From Priapulus caudatus (lineage: Eukaryota; Priapulida; Priapulimorpha; Priapulimorphida; Priapulidae): a stretch of 54,339 bases of DNA. The notes under the pieces were generated by a model. That model made no database searches and had not been told where the DNA came from. It saw nothing but the letters and a program-made list of their open reading frames with translations. The translations under genes and the position numbers were made by a program. The stretch is taken from contig NW_014578264.1 in assembly GCF_000485595.1 (NCBI RefSeq), positions 37,866 to 92,204 on the forward strand, given 5' to 3'. Below, piece after piece: positions 1-11,790 of the stretch. The stretch's first letter is position 1. Every line of letters begins with the position of its first letter.

Positions 1-62
<62 letters not shown>

Positions 63-72
63 TGTGTGTGTG
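1..72. repeat. (TG)n microsatellite
   Basis: Almost pure TG repeat with a short GCGCG interruption near position 58. It lies in the intron just upstream of the first visible receptor exon. The alternating purine-pyrimidine tract is of the Z-DNA-prone type. Confidence 0.97.
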
Positions 73-160
73 AATGTGAAGGAAAAGAGAGAACGCAAAA
101 TAGTATGCCAGCTATACACTCGTCTATCATGCTAACTCGTCCGTTCGCCGCATATTTCAG

Positions 161-900
161 GTGAGCGCTACAGACGCCAGATGCGCTCCTCACCAGTACA
201 TGCACAACAACGGCGTCTGCTGCGCTCGTTGTCCGCGCGGCCACGAGGTGGCGCGCGCGTGCCACACGTCGACCGACGCGCCGATCTGCGCGGCGTGCGT
301 GTTGGGCCGCAGCTACGAGACGGCGCACGCGAGCACCGGAGCGCAGGTGTGCGCTCCCTGCACGACGACGACGTGTCCCGAATTCTCGTCGCTCGTGCAC
401 GCCTGCAACGCGACGCACGACGCCGCGTGCGTCTGCGACGCCGGCTACCGTCGCGACGCGGCGACGAACCGCTGCGCCCCTTGTCGGTCGTGCGAGGCCG
501 GCTACGGTGCTGCCACCGTGTGCGGGGCGGGGGCGGACACGACGACGTGCGAGCCGTGTGAGAATGGCAGCTTTTCGGAGGTAGACAGTCGCGAGCTGCC
601 GTGTCACGCGTGCAGCGAGTGCACGGACGAGCAGATCATGTTACAGGCCTGCTCGCCGACACAGGACACGATATGTTTAGGTGAGCGGCTCTATATTAGT
701 AGTGCAGCGATGATAGCGCTCATAGGGAGAGGGCGAGAAGGGGGAGAAGGGGGTGAAGGGGGATCTGGAAAGAAATATAGAGCGAGAAAGGGCGGTCGAC
801 AGGGTCAGAGAGAGAGAGAGAGGGGGGGAGGGGGGAAGAAAGAATGCAAATTGGTGAGACAGGGTGAGATTTAAAGAGAGAAAGAGCAAAAAGGGGTGTT

Positions 901-980
<80 letters not shown>

Positions 981-2961
981 CGAGATAATGCGAAATTATA
1001 AGAATAAGAGTGAGGGCGTGTTAGAGTGGATGAGTGAGTATGTATGTGTGAGTGCAAGAGAGGGCGAGAGCGAAAGCGAGAACGCGAGAAAGGAAGAGAG
1101 AGTGATGGGGAAGTCAGTGAGGCAGAGAGAACAATAATCAATATTGAGATATAGGTTATATTTATATTATTATTTATATTAAAAGTGGAAAGGCGGCTCA
1201 TTGAACACAAAGTAACGCAACGTAACGTAAATAATAATCTTAACACAAGTGAGCCTAATGTGCTGAATTAACGTGAGATTATTATAGGCATAGAAGAACG
1301 TAGAATAGTAGTGCACTACGGACAGTAATCAGTAAATCAGTAAATCGAAATGCGTTTAATGAAAAGCAATAACATAAAAAACATAGTCTTTACATATATT
1401 ATAGCATGCGGTAGATAATCCTGAATATCGAAGAATTTTGCACAGGGGAGAGATAGTGATCCGCTAGGGGACGGCTCTGATTGGCTAATTTTGTCTCTTA
1501 TTTATTTTATTTTTTATTATTTTTGGCTAATTTTGTGTTTATAATCTAGTGTTAGGATTAGGGTTAGGGTTAGGGTTAACTGATTTCTATATCCACAACT
1601 TATTTATACTAATAATGCGCCATCTAGCGAATCACTATCTCTCCCCTGAGACCTATTAAATATCGAACGCCGTGCAACGAGGCAACGCCATAGCAACGCT
1701 GTCGTTTCCATGCCAACGTAGATCTGCACATTGTTTATGATATAGCAGGCCATATGCGTTGTTTTACTATCAGGGTACACTCATTTGTCTCACGGGGGTG
1801 AAAAAAAGTTGTTTTGTTTTTCCTCAAATTTTGTTTGTGTGTTGCAAACAAGTCACATCTTGAGGCGTCAAGTCTTCAATTTTTCCTTTTTATAGCGTAA
1901 AACAGGTTCATGTGTCACTATGAGGTAGATTTGAATGATATGGTTTGATATGTGGATTATGTGAAATAGAAATAATTATAATATAAATTTATATAGAAAT
2001 AATATAATTTAAAATGTTGATTCATTGAGTAAAGTGTGATGATTATTCATTACAATACGGAATTCGGAGAAGACATTTTTTGACGGAATATGCACCTCAA
2101 TTTTAGGGGGGTCGCAATAAATCAATTAGTCACAATCTTACGGGGTATTCAGATTTTAAACAAACTCATTTCAATAGTTAATTTTGATTTTTAATCATGC
2201 TTAGTGGTTGCTGATGTCAGAGATACACCTGCTCAAACATTAAAAAAATCTGATGAGACGGTGATAATGGTCCAGAAATGCCGAATACTTAGATATTTTG
2301 AAAAGTAAATGTCTGTTTCAAACGGTTTCTTCGTTGTTGTAGGTTGAGCTAACAGTGCCCAATAATTGGCCATGTTACATTTTAAATAAAAGTGCACTGA
2401 TTTTTTTAATGAGGCCCACAATGTGGTTATTAGCCTTATGTACCCTGATTGTAAAACAACACATATAGTCCACAGATTATTTTGTACTATCTATGACGCA
2501 GCTAACCACCTTCTTTACGTAAACCCAACCGTAAAATATAAATTCGGGTTGCGGGTGATTAAAACTTAATCTAGATAAAAAAATATAATCTTTTTTCTTT
2601 TTCCTTTTCCGCTCTGTCGCTTCCAACAGCCAAAGATTTCTCCAAACTGCGACCGCAATTGAACCTCGGCTCGAAAAGTGTAAACGTGGCGCCATCTGAC
2701 GGCGTCGGCGACGCATCGAACGGCCACCTCATTCCGATCTACTGCTCGGTGCTCGCTATCGTCATCTGCTGCCTTGTCGCTTACGTCATCTATCGGCGCC
2801 GGCAGCTGTGGCAGCAGAAGCAAGAGAAGTCGCAAAAGGAGGCGACAGCAGACTGTGAGGAGGTCGGGGATGAGGAGCTGGCATTGTCCGACGGTGACAC
2901 GCGCGACGACGTCGACACACGCACGAGCGTGCTGGGAAACTCTCACGCCAGTAACGTATAG
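161..2961 (+). CDS. p75NTR/TNFRSF16-like receptor, 3' part (two exons)
   Basis: Two exons, 161-680 and 2630-2961. The first follows an acceptor (CATATTTCAG) and ends at donor GTGAGC in phase 1; the second follows a pyrimidine-rich acceptor (CTTCCAACAG) and continues in the same frame. Exon one encodes four complete TNFR cysteine-rich domains of six Cys each, at exon residues 8-43, 46-90, 92-130 and 133-172. The double Cys in the first domain and the spacing of all four follow vertebrate p75NTR. NAT and NGS glycosylation sites lie at residues 83 and 135. Exon two encodes a short stalk, a membrane segment starting LIPIYCSVLA that closely resembles the p75NTR one, basic RRR, and a tail of about 55 residues ending SNV, a class I PDZ-ligand pattern. 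No death domain is seen here or in the next 1.5 kb. The signal peptide exon lies upstream of the window. The role is inferred to be a ligand-binding plasma-membrane receptor. Family assignment is strong; exact orthology is inferred. Confidence 0.9.
902..972. repeat. (GA)n microsatellite in receptor intron
   Basis: About 70 bases of uninterrupted GA dinucleotide, inside a wider purine-rich stretch (about 720-1120) on the plus strand of the receptor intron. The open frames that cross it are low-complexity by-products. Confidence 0.95.
1443..1648. mobile_element. MITE-like inverted-repeat element containing TTAGGG repeats
   Basis: The ends 1443-1467 and 1624-1648 are inverted repeats (CAGGGGAGAGATAGTGAT then C/TCGCTAG) with one mismatch over about 25 bases. 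The 206-bp body has no coding capacity. It holds a direct repeat TTGGCTAATTTTGT (about 1480 and 1523) and a telomere-like tract, TTAGGA followed by TTAGGG units, at 1552-1578. No clear target duplication is visible, so the class of parent transposon is unknown. It lies in the intron of the receptor gene. Confidence 0.75.
1649..2629. other. remaining receptor intron
   Basis: AT-rich intron sequence ending in the pyrimidine tract and AG acceptor at 2629. The short open frames here have no recognisable domain. I see no further feature. Confidence 0.6.
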
Positions 2962-3149
2962 ACGGCGCCACGATCGCGCGCAACGCGTGATCGAGTCGGC
3001 AGCACATTACATCGCATTTGTATAGGGTATCGTATTGCATTGTACAGTCATCATAATATAATCATGTATATTTAAACATTGAGTGCTGTCCAGTATGTGA
3101 AATCGCGGTGTCCACAATGGCATAATAATTATTACATTGCGCACGATGC

Positions 3150-3440
3150 CATCTCGTGTTCTACCTGATATAATATCTAGTTATACAGAATATTATATCA
3201 CGTCATGCATGATGTCATATTGTGTTATGCAGATGTCATGCCGTGTTACACATGGTATCATATAATCAGGAGTGAATAATAATATATTATGAATAGATCT
3301 ATTATTATTTACTTCTGATATAATGTTACACAGGATATCGTGTCTCGTTCTACCTGATACCATATCACGTTATACAGATATCATATCATGTTAACGAGAT
3401 ATCATATCTTGTTACACAGGATATCACATCATGTTCAACA
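3150..3440. repeat. degenerate ATATCA-type minisatellite
   Basis: Imperfect tandem copies of a 25-35 base unit built around GTTACACAGGATATCATATC and variants such as ACGTTATACAGATATCATAT. A similar ATATC-rich patch recurs beside tektin exon 3 (9935-10010 and 16220-16290). It lies downstream of the receptor stop codon, between the convergent receptor and tektin genes. Confidence 0.7.
3265..3319. repeat. 55-bp palindrome of the ATCAGGAG family
   Basis: The left arm starts ATCAGGAGTGAATAATAAT and the right arm ends ATTATTATTTACTTCTGAT. They pair over about 20 bases with two G/A differences that become G-U pairs in RNA. The terminal motif recurs in palindromes at 17335, 24816, 34622 and 39628. 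Confidence 0.6.
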
Positions 3441-4402
3441 GGCATAGCACCGTATGTTGTGTGTAATGTGTGTATCATTTCGTGTTGTAAATACATGTAG
3501 TATAATATCATTCTGTCACTTGGGTATATGCGAGGCTCGGCAGGCGTATGCACGTTCACCCCGCGTACACGGTTAATCATGCGCTTGTGTGTGTGATTAT
3601 TATGTCGCTACAATACTCGTATACATTCAGATAACAATCTAACGCGTGTGTGAATCGTTATGCGGCGTTCCCGTGTATGGCAACAGTCATCATAGGTCTA
3701 GAGTGAATCCCTACAGGCCATGACTGCGTGGCATTAAAATCTTCGCCCTTGACACGCCGCCGTCGTAGCTAGCGTTTGAGTATGTTCGCCACGTGACAGA
3801 GCGACGTCGTGGGCGTGACCACGTGATGGTTTTGGCGCGAATTATACTCATCCGGTATTGGCATTATCCTGTGAGAGCTTTCATTATGCGCCCATCGTCA
3901 ACGATTGCTATCAACCCCACCCGCTCCCCTACCGCGCGCCGCTCTCATACGTGGTAGATGTATGGAGGTGGGACGGAGCAATGAACGTATCTGCTGCTGC
4001 TTGTAGCAGACGAGTTACGTGTTGCGGAGAGCCTGAAACATCATAGTGCTCCGCTCTCTCTCTCTAGTGGGATGCGGCTGATGATCTATATGGAAACAAT
4101 TTTCACCGTAGAAACAAACGTGATAGAGTCCGGCTCTGCCTTGCTATATCGTCGAGGATAGGTGTTGTAATTCGCATCGCGCGTGAGCGCGGACCACTGT
4201 CTACATAAGTATCGTAAGGAGAGATGCCGTGTAAAGAAATCATCGAGTCACGGGAAAGGCGGAGAATCTCCGGCTGACTGGTTGGTATGCTATGTTACGT
4301 ATACGTAAGTACGAGCGGTGGCGAAGACATCTCTTTCTATTATATTATGTGAATAGGGAATATAGATAGATAGAGTGAGAGAGGAAGAGAGACAAACATA
4401 CA

Positions 4403-4440
<38 letters not shown>

Positions 4441-4563
4441 GAGAGGAGAGAGAGAGAGTAGAGAGAAGAAGAGAGAAGAAGAGAGAGAGAGAGAATCGAA
4501 CGAGGGCGTACTAGTATAAATAAGAAGGTATATCCACCCCTCCCCCCCACACCGAAGACATAA
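3441..4563. other. intergenic, with (GA)n at 4376-4494
   Basis: This stretch lies between the receptor and the tektin-derived repeat. I looked for a receptor death-domain exon and for a tektin exon and recognised neither. Small open frames near 3858 and 4290 have no domain. The only clear feature is a GA-rich microsatellite at about 4376-4494. Confidence 0.6.
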
Positions 4564-5189
4564 ATCGATGTAGGTTTACTTAAAATATACTCGGTATGAA
4601 CCGTGTTAGCGGTGTAAACGCCTGCAAGTCGCTCCCAGATTCCCCAACATGAAATAGGATGTGACCTTTTGCCGACTTACAGTAAAGGCCACTGTGTATT
4701 TACATTAATTAGTTCGTGTACCTCCCCTTTATTGACTACGTCACGAATTTGCTATGGAAAATTTGTAAATGTTTCGTTGCCAATTTTTCCCATTAAAAGT
4801 AGAGCTATACGGACTACCGTATCGTCAATTCTTACCTGAAAGATTCTGCTCTCAACTAGTTAAAAATCCAAAAAACCTGGACGATATATAGTTATGTTCG
4901 TAGCAATGCTTGCTATGGCTAGTATGCGCACGAGTGATTTCACATCGAACAATATAGTATAATAAGAACATAATGCAGCAATTTAATCATAAAAAGTGAA
5001 CAGAATTCTTATATTTGTGAAAAGTGGAAATAGTTTTTTATTTTTTACTATTTACGGTGACGTAATCAGCTTTATTGAGTTTACGCGTGTAAGTATTCTG
5101 TCTAGCGCGCATGACGCCTGTGTGACCATTGTCCCCGATCGTTATGGCAACAACGCTGCGTGCTGCTGCTTTATGAAAACAATGTTATC

Positions 5190-5470
5190 TGCTAATAGTT
5201 GTCTATGTCCTCTATAAGAAACGTTTTTTACGTCGCGGGCAGGAAAACATTTCTTCCTCACCCACCGTCGTTGTACATATATATATATATATATATGGTG
5301 TATATATATATATATGGTGTATATATATATTATTATATATATATAATATATATATACTATATAATATATATATATATATGGTACAACGACGGTGGGCCGA
5401 GGAAGAAATGTTTTCCTGCCCGCGACAGTAAACACATGTGTCCTTATAGAACATAGATGTTTGCCACGAA
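5190..5470. repeat. long palindrome with AT core (copy A)
   Basis: Inverted arms (about 5190-5278 and 5383-5470) contain CGCGGGCAGGAAAACATTTC and its complement. They flank about 104 bases of TA-rich core with GGTG interruptions. The matching copy at 11605-11790 has a core of only about 26 bases. Confidence 0.9.
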
Positions 5471-6589
5471 GGCAACTTGTAAAATATGCCATTACTCGTA
5501 ATCACTACCAAAGATATAAGCCGTATATGAAGTGAAGCAGCATTTATAACTCATTCATTCAGCACTGTACCATTAGATTGTGAGCCCATGTTTATTCTCT
5601 TGGTCTTTCGACTTTCTACTCAAGCCCATAAATCTTTATTGAATAAACACGTTTAAATTCAAGATGACGTTCGTAATGCATAGATATTTTATGAGCAATC
5701 ATACTCGTGCGAGTAAGATCATCTCTTGCTGTATTATCGCCACGTTGTCGACGGAACAGGTTTGCACGCTGTGTGTGTTGACCACGTAAATTCACAGGAT
5801 GATTGCATAGAGGTATGGCAGAAATGGAACTGTGGCTGTGACCTGCCATCAATGACGATCAACGGGTGAACGTTCAGTGATACCACGAATAAACCATATG
5901 CTGCACCTTTGTTCATTCATATTCTCATCTAAAGATAAAGCAATCTCACTACACGGATTTAGCATATGGTTGACTTATTGCGTCTTACACGCATATCGTA
6001 ACTGCTACGTCGTTATTGCGCGTTCTAAACCCTGCAATTCGTTCCGTGTATTGTGGGACTGCAGGTGCGGTAACTCAAAAATTACTTCTTGGCATATTTA
6101 TAATAATCGTGGCACATCAAGGCTTTGTCTCTCGTCGTTGCAATCGCCCCTGATCTTCAGTAAGGCGACAAGCCGCGCTGACTATCGGGAAGGCTTTACG
6201 GAATTCCCAGGCATTCTCACCGATCAACAAATGATGGTTTATTTTTCACCTGAAAACGAAAACAGATGGCGCTGCGTCACACGGTTAGCATAGACAACAA
6301 CGACCCGCGATGTGATTACACGAATATAGCGGACACGGTTAGGGATGACGTCGGGTGGGTTCTTATAAAGAGATGGAAAGACGTGTAGATATGGTACGAG
6401 GGAATGGCTATGGATGGAATTGTGGAAGATGCAGTGAGGTGACAGTCTATTAGTGAAATGTAGACGACGGTGAGACGCTAACATGTACCGAGATTGTAGG
6501 CCTACGGTGTGTGATGCGGGGCAGCGATGGCTGGGAGAACGAACGGCGAATCTGAACTAGGTGATGTCGGCGGTGTGGGATGGTGAAAT

Positions 6590-6720
6590 ATGAAGAGCGG
6601 TGGTGTGGGTGGGCGTTGAGGGTGAATATAGGGGGGGTGATGTGGGTGGGTGTGCAAAGATGACTATGAGGTGGGTGATCTGTGGTGGGGTGGAGGATAA
6701 GGATCATTCTCAGTCGGGTG
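6590..6720. repeat. GGTGATGTGGGTGGGTGT minisatellite (copy A)
   Basis: Imperfect tandem units of roughly 40 bases, G-rich on the plus strand, in the last tektin intron (between exons 8 and 9). The counterpart is at 12930-13085. Confidence 0.7.
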
Positions 6721-8179
6721 AGGTGAGGTAAGCTGTGGACTGAATACTCAATACAAGGGTCGAAAATATTCGCGCACTTGCTGAAAATGCTACAGGTATC
6801 TATCTATATACTTATCTACACCCACGTTTAAACGCCTGCATTGCTATGGTTTAAGCATTCGTTTCTTCATAATTTACGATGCGGATGCGAACGATGTGCG
6901 TGATATCACCTTGAGATCCCGCTGTAGACAATCCTTCATCTCCTGCAGCCGTTGATAGCTGCCTCCGCGTCGCTTAAGCTTGTTCCCACAGCTCTCGCAC
7001 CGTTGCTGATTCTCCGCTATCTCGTACAACAATCTGCAACATTTAGCCCATAGATGGCGCTCGTATACCCTCTCATCAAGCATAATACTATATGCTCTAT
7101 CGCTAGGCCGTTCACAGATCGTGGAGTATCACTGAAATCGATTTTAGTGCTAATGGTTTACTGCCGACAGCAAGAAAGCAGAACTGTTGTTGTTTCGCCT
7201 GACTTGAGTGTGTGGCCTCGCGCTGCAACACGTTCATTCTGAGATTACGGTTTTGCCGATTTGCTAAAACATCATCGCTTCTTACATCAAGGTAACTTTG
7301 CCCATCGATATAGAGAATCACCCCACGTAGATAAAAAATCTCACTGGTCTACAAACTTATTGGCTCGTTGCCAGACATATACGGACGTCTGCCAAGACGC
7401 CCGAGTCTGAATAGCCAGAAGCACTATTGTCTGCGTGCTAATTTCGGCAACTATCTGAAGGTGAACTTTGCTAGTGCGCTGACCTTTGTGTGGGGCGTCG
7501 TGACACATGTTCGACGTTAGGGCGCCGCTGCGCGCGTGTGCAGCGCGTCCGTTTGCCACTTGGAGGAGCTGTAGACGCGGGATGATTTGCTTCAGCCGAT
7601 CTATATTCTTCTCCATGTAAAATCTGCCGCTTCAGTACCTGCAAGAGCAGCGGTCACGTCACAGGGTCACGGTGACCGTTCGGCCGATTGGAGACGCGGC
7701 GAGACGATGGCTCGCGACGCTCTCTTCTCTCGCTCTCATCTCTCCTCTCTCCCTCCCCAATAAAACGCACACGCACACACGCAACACACAACACACACAC
7801 ACACACACACACCAAACACACACACACACAACCGCATACCGCACGCACGTCACACGCCCAACACCCACACACAACACACACTCTGCTCTTCGCTCTCCTC
7901 TCTGTACTCTCTCCCCCCCCTCTCCGTTCCCTGCGCTGCTTAACCCTTGACAGGTTGTCTGAGTGCGTGACCTCGCGCTGACCTCGTCTCGTGTCTCTCA
8001 CTTGACTGCTTTGTTCACCTCTGTTGAACTGACTCCACATTCGTTGGCATGACATTGTCCACATCGACCTCTAGAATCTATGCGCAGCTGCGCTAGACTT
8101 GGTGCGCTTCTGCCTGCGAGTGCTGGATGTTGCGATCACATGGTGCTGGCATACCACGGTGTGGTGGTCCGAGTCCCTG

Positions 8180-8580
8180 CATACACGCAACGCGCAGCAG
8201 CATAGTATAAGCGTTACAGCCAAGCAGGCGTAGTGACGACACGCGACAAACTACGCGAGACATTTTTACGTCACGCCACAGGACAGTCTTATGATCGCAT
8301 GCGCTACTCACGCGGCTAACGTTTCGAAGTCACACACCACACACCCGCAGCGTATAACGTCACGCGGACGCGCCCATACGCAGTCAACGTCTGACGGCAC
8401 GACGTTAGCAGTGTTATGACGTCACGCATAGCAGTGGTTGACGCCATGGCACACACAGCAAACGTCTCAGTCACGCACAGCAACGTCCATTCGCGGCGCA
8501 GACCGCGTACATACAGGGTAATGTGCACAAGCGTCAGCGCGAAATCACTACGCAGCAACCTCATCACGTCATCATAGCGA
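8180..8580. repeat. TGACGTCA-rich minisatellite (copy A)
   Basis: This is the copy A equivalent of the better preserved array at 14450-14760 in the intron between tektin exons 5 and 6. It is built of CGTCACGCA and CAACGTC motifs, many damaged by indels. Confidence 0.6.
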
Positions 8581-9297
8581 ATCGTTGACAGTATTTAACG
8601 CCGACGCACCGCCGCCACCACACACACACTTCTAGGTGCTAGCACCTGCCCCCCCCCCACAACACACACACCCACCCCCCACACAAGCAACGTACATGTC
8701 ACTCTCCACGAAAATGTGTGATGATATGTGCAACCGCACACGACAACTAACGACGTCACGCGACCGCACAGCGACGTGTGCCGTCACGTGCCAATGTTAT
8801 TCACGCGGCTGTGCAATTCATACCATGCATTAATACGTTACGTACGAAATTATAATGCGTTAGGAGACCTAAACGTTGCCCGTAACGCACACGCTACACT
8901 AATTTACTCGTGCACGATGATCGATTTATCGATTTTGCTTGTATTAGAGTGATGCAAGATAGATCATCGATTAGATATCGATGAGATATCTGGAACGAGG
9001 CTACGCTTCGTTCCGCGCAGCAAACCTATCGATCTATAACGATGTGATGTAAGGATGAGCAGCCTACGTTCTCGTCTGCTCGACTCCAGATGGAAGCAGA
9101 TGCCACGTGACGTGTTGCTCAGCTTGTAGCTGAGCTCGTCTAGCGACAAGCGCCATCTGCTTGTCGTCGTGTCGAACTCTAGCGACTGCGCGATCTCTGT
9201 TCAACCTGCGTATAGGGATGACGAAACGTGTGGTATCGCGAATGTGCACCGTGCGCCACTCGGTCTCGTGGGGAAAAATTTTTGTAATAAGACGTCG

Positions 9298-9435
9298 CGA
9301 ACATGTACACACGCACAACACACACGCGCACGCGCACAACACACACAGGCGCACACGCACACCGCAGACACAAGACACGCGCACAGGAGACACAGGCGAC
9401 ATGCCACACCATACGCGCGCGCGCACCCGCACACA

Positions 9436-9477
<42 letters not shown>

Positions 9478-9545
9478 GCGCGCACACACACAGTACGCAA
9501 CGCCGCACGCACGCACGCACGCACCCACACACACACCACAACACA
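9298..9545. repeat. CA/CG-rich alternating tract (copy A)
   Basis: Nearly continuous alternating purine-pyrimidine sequence (CACA, CGCG, GCAC) in the intron between tektin exons 4 and 5. It includes a damaged version of the 80-bp unit that forms the array at 18489. All long open frames in both strands here are low-complexity artefacts. Confidence 0.9.
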
Positions 9546-11604
9546 CAAGCGCATACAGGCGCACGTCCGCACGTCTGCACGTCCGCACACTTACCTCATT
9601 TGTGCATCTATCCGGTCCAATGCAATAGTCATCTTCTCCTTGCATTCTTTTGCTAGATTAACTTCCTATAAGCACAATAGTTTACCGACCAATTACTACC
9701 GCTTTTTCATGCTATGAGAGAACACGAGTGAGAACATTCACATGCATAATTTTTAAAGAAAATATTTGATAAACACGTAAAAACAAATTAAGAATGAAGC
9801 CAAATAGATATCACTAGATGATATACAATGCAATATTTACTTATAGCACGCGTCATCTGGGTATACGTTGCGCAACTGAACACATAGCGTGATATTGCAC
9901 TGTAATGCAATGTCAAAATACATAACATGGCATCACAGAATATCGTCTCTATGATATCTCAGTATGTCACATGATATCATGGTATCTAGCATGATATCCG
10001 AGAGTTTAGCATGATACCCGTATCAGTTCTCTCTCGGCGTTGTCATGTACAAGGTCAATGTTTTGCCGCTGTTCCCTAATACGAAGACATTCTTCTGCTA
10101 TTTCTAAAGGCCCGTTCATCTCCTGCAGTGACTTATCCAACCTGTGAATTAATTAATCATATATCACCTGATTAATTATATATTAATTAATTAGCGGTTT
10201 TTCGTCGCCGAACTTCCTGTGACGTCATTCCCAGGCAATAGCTCTGAGCTCATAAATGATAAAGGTTGCTCATAGCTGTAGAGACTATGAAGTGTTATGT
10301 AAAGGGTCGTGTGTGGGGGAGGGGAGGGGAGCGGAGATCACGGGGTCAAGACGTGGGGGGGATTATAGGATCGAAAATCTTTGAAGGTCGAACGTTCAAA
10401 AGACCCAAGTTCGAATTAATTGGATTCGTGCGAGTTTAAAGATAACTGGGGGTTACGATGATCGCATTCATGTAAGGTAAATGGTATTAGAGATGTATTA
10501 ATGAATAGGTAAGGTATGGGTATATTATGGTAATTCATATTGCAATCAATGTTATTAAGAAGGCTGTAAAATAGTTTTACGAGTACATTCGAAGACACAC
10601 AGGGCAGTGTTGTGATCGTTGCCATGACACCGGTCGCATGGCAACGCGTTACCTTCTCCTGAAGTCGGACAAAACGTTGATCTCCGTCACCATCTTGTCG
10701 GATTCGGTGAGCAGCTCCGACTTCCAATAACTAATGTCGCTGATCCGGTTTCCGAGTTTCTGTCCGGCGTCGGCCTGCGTCATCCGCGTCTTCTCGTCCG
10801 CATCCCGGATGAGCCGAACCGTTTCGAAACGCAACTTCTCGGCGCTGTTTCGCATGCCCGACGCCTGCGCAGCGATGCTCAGACTGGCGTTAAGCCACTC
10901 TGCCGGCGTGGAGCGAGCAAGCATCACCTAAATAAGACGGTATAGAACGACATAATATCGATGTATTTTACTTATAAATGATACTCGGTATGACACCGTG
11001 TTACGGTATAAACCCTGCCAAGCGCTCCCAGAATTCTCCCCAACATGAATAGAGGATGTGACCTTTTGCCGACTTACAGTAAAGCCACTGTGTATTTACG
11101 TAATTAGTTCGTGTATCCTTTAAATTGACTACGTCACGAATTTGCTATGGTAAAATTTGTAAAATGTTTGTTGCCATTTTTTCCATTAAAAGTAAGAGCT
11201 AACGGGACTACGTATCGTCAAATTCTTACCTGATAAGATTGCTTCTCAACTAGTTAAAAATCCAAAAAACCTGGACGATATGATATTAGTGTTCCTAGCA
11301 ATTGCTTGCTATGGGCTATGTATGCGTCACGAGTGTATGTTCACATCGAACAATATAGTATAATAAGAAGCATAATGCAGCAATTTAATCATAAAAAGTG
11401 AACAGAATTACTTATATTTTGTGAAAAAGTGGAAATAGTTTTTTTATTTTTTACTATTTACGGTGACGTAATCACTTTATTTGACGTTTACGCGTGTAAG
11501 TATTCTGTCTAGCGCGCATGACGTGTGTGACCATTGTCCCCCGTCGTTATGGCAACAACGCTGCGTGCTGTCTTTATGAAAACAATGTTATCTGCTAATA
11601 GTTG

Positions 11605-11790
11605 TCTATGTCCTCTATAAGAACACGTTTTTTACTGTCGCGGGCAGGAAAACATTTCTTCCTCACCCACCGTCGTTGTACCATATATATATATATATAT
11701 ATATATGGTACAACGACGGTGGGCGAGGAAGAAATGTTTTCCTGCCCGCGACAGTAAAACATGTGTCCTTATAGAACATAGATAGTTGCC
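11605..11790. repeat. long palindrome with AT core (copy B)
   Basis: Arms of about 80 bases (about 11605-11683 and 11707-11790) flank a perfect (AT)n core of about 22-26 bases. The inner 55 bases of the arms are near-perfect complements, with a single change (CTCACCC against CTCGCCC). It lies just downstream of the tektin stop codon and has no coding capacity. Confidence 0.92.

Larger units (their letters stand above)
6157..10927 (-). pseudogene. tektin exons 2-9, duplicate copy A (indel-damaged)
   Basis: Exons on the minus strand are 10653-10927, 10018-10141, 9595-9665, 9068-9205, 7945-8176, 7484-7638, 6910-7033 and 6157-6249, matching the other copy in order and splice sites. Exons 2 and 3 are intact here (for example [15 protein letters not shown] and [12 protein letters not shown]), whereas exons 5, 6, 7 and 9 have one-base indels that break the frame. 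There is no own exon 1; copy B starts immediately upstream. Because the two copies are broken at different places and each intact exon is canonical, I read this as the same gene sequenced with errors. A real truncated tandem duplicate is the alternative. Confidence 0.8.
4564..10930. repeat. tandem duplicate A of the tektin exon 2-9 region (6.4 kb)
   Basis: This stretch and 10957-17210 are the same sequence from end to end. Most differences are single-base insertions or deletions, often in homopolymers; substitutions are few. Exon, intron, palindrome and microsatellite order is identical. The 3' boundary is at the start of tektin exon 2. Indel-dominated divergence suggests uncorrected long-read sequence or two noisy haplotypes placed end to end more than an old segmental duplication. 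Confidence 0.9.

Noticed and set aside
677-1246. 189-codon minus-strand frame rich in Ser/Leu
   Set aside because: It is produced by the GA microsatellite in the receptor intron. There is no domain, and the plus strand has a well-supported exon boundary at 680.
2233-2290. CTGATGAG...GAAA resembling a hammerhead ribozyme core
   Set aside because: The bases between the two motifs do not form a stem II, and the flanks do not give stems I and III.
9161-9717. Overlapping open frames of 120-190 codons on both strands, also at 15199-16041 and 18253-18976
   Set aside because: They read through CA/CG alternating repeats and give His/Thr/Arg or Val/Cys low-complexity peptides in every frame. The true coding here is the short tektin exons 4 and 5.
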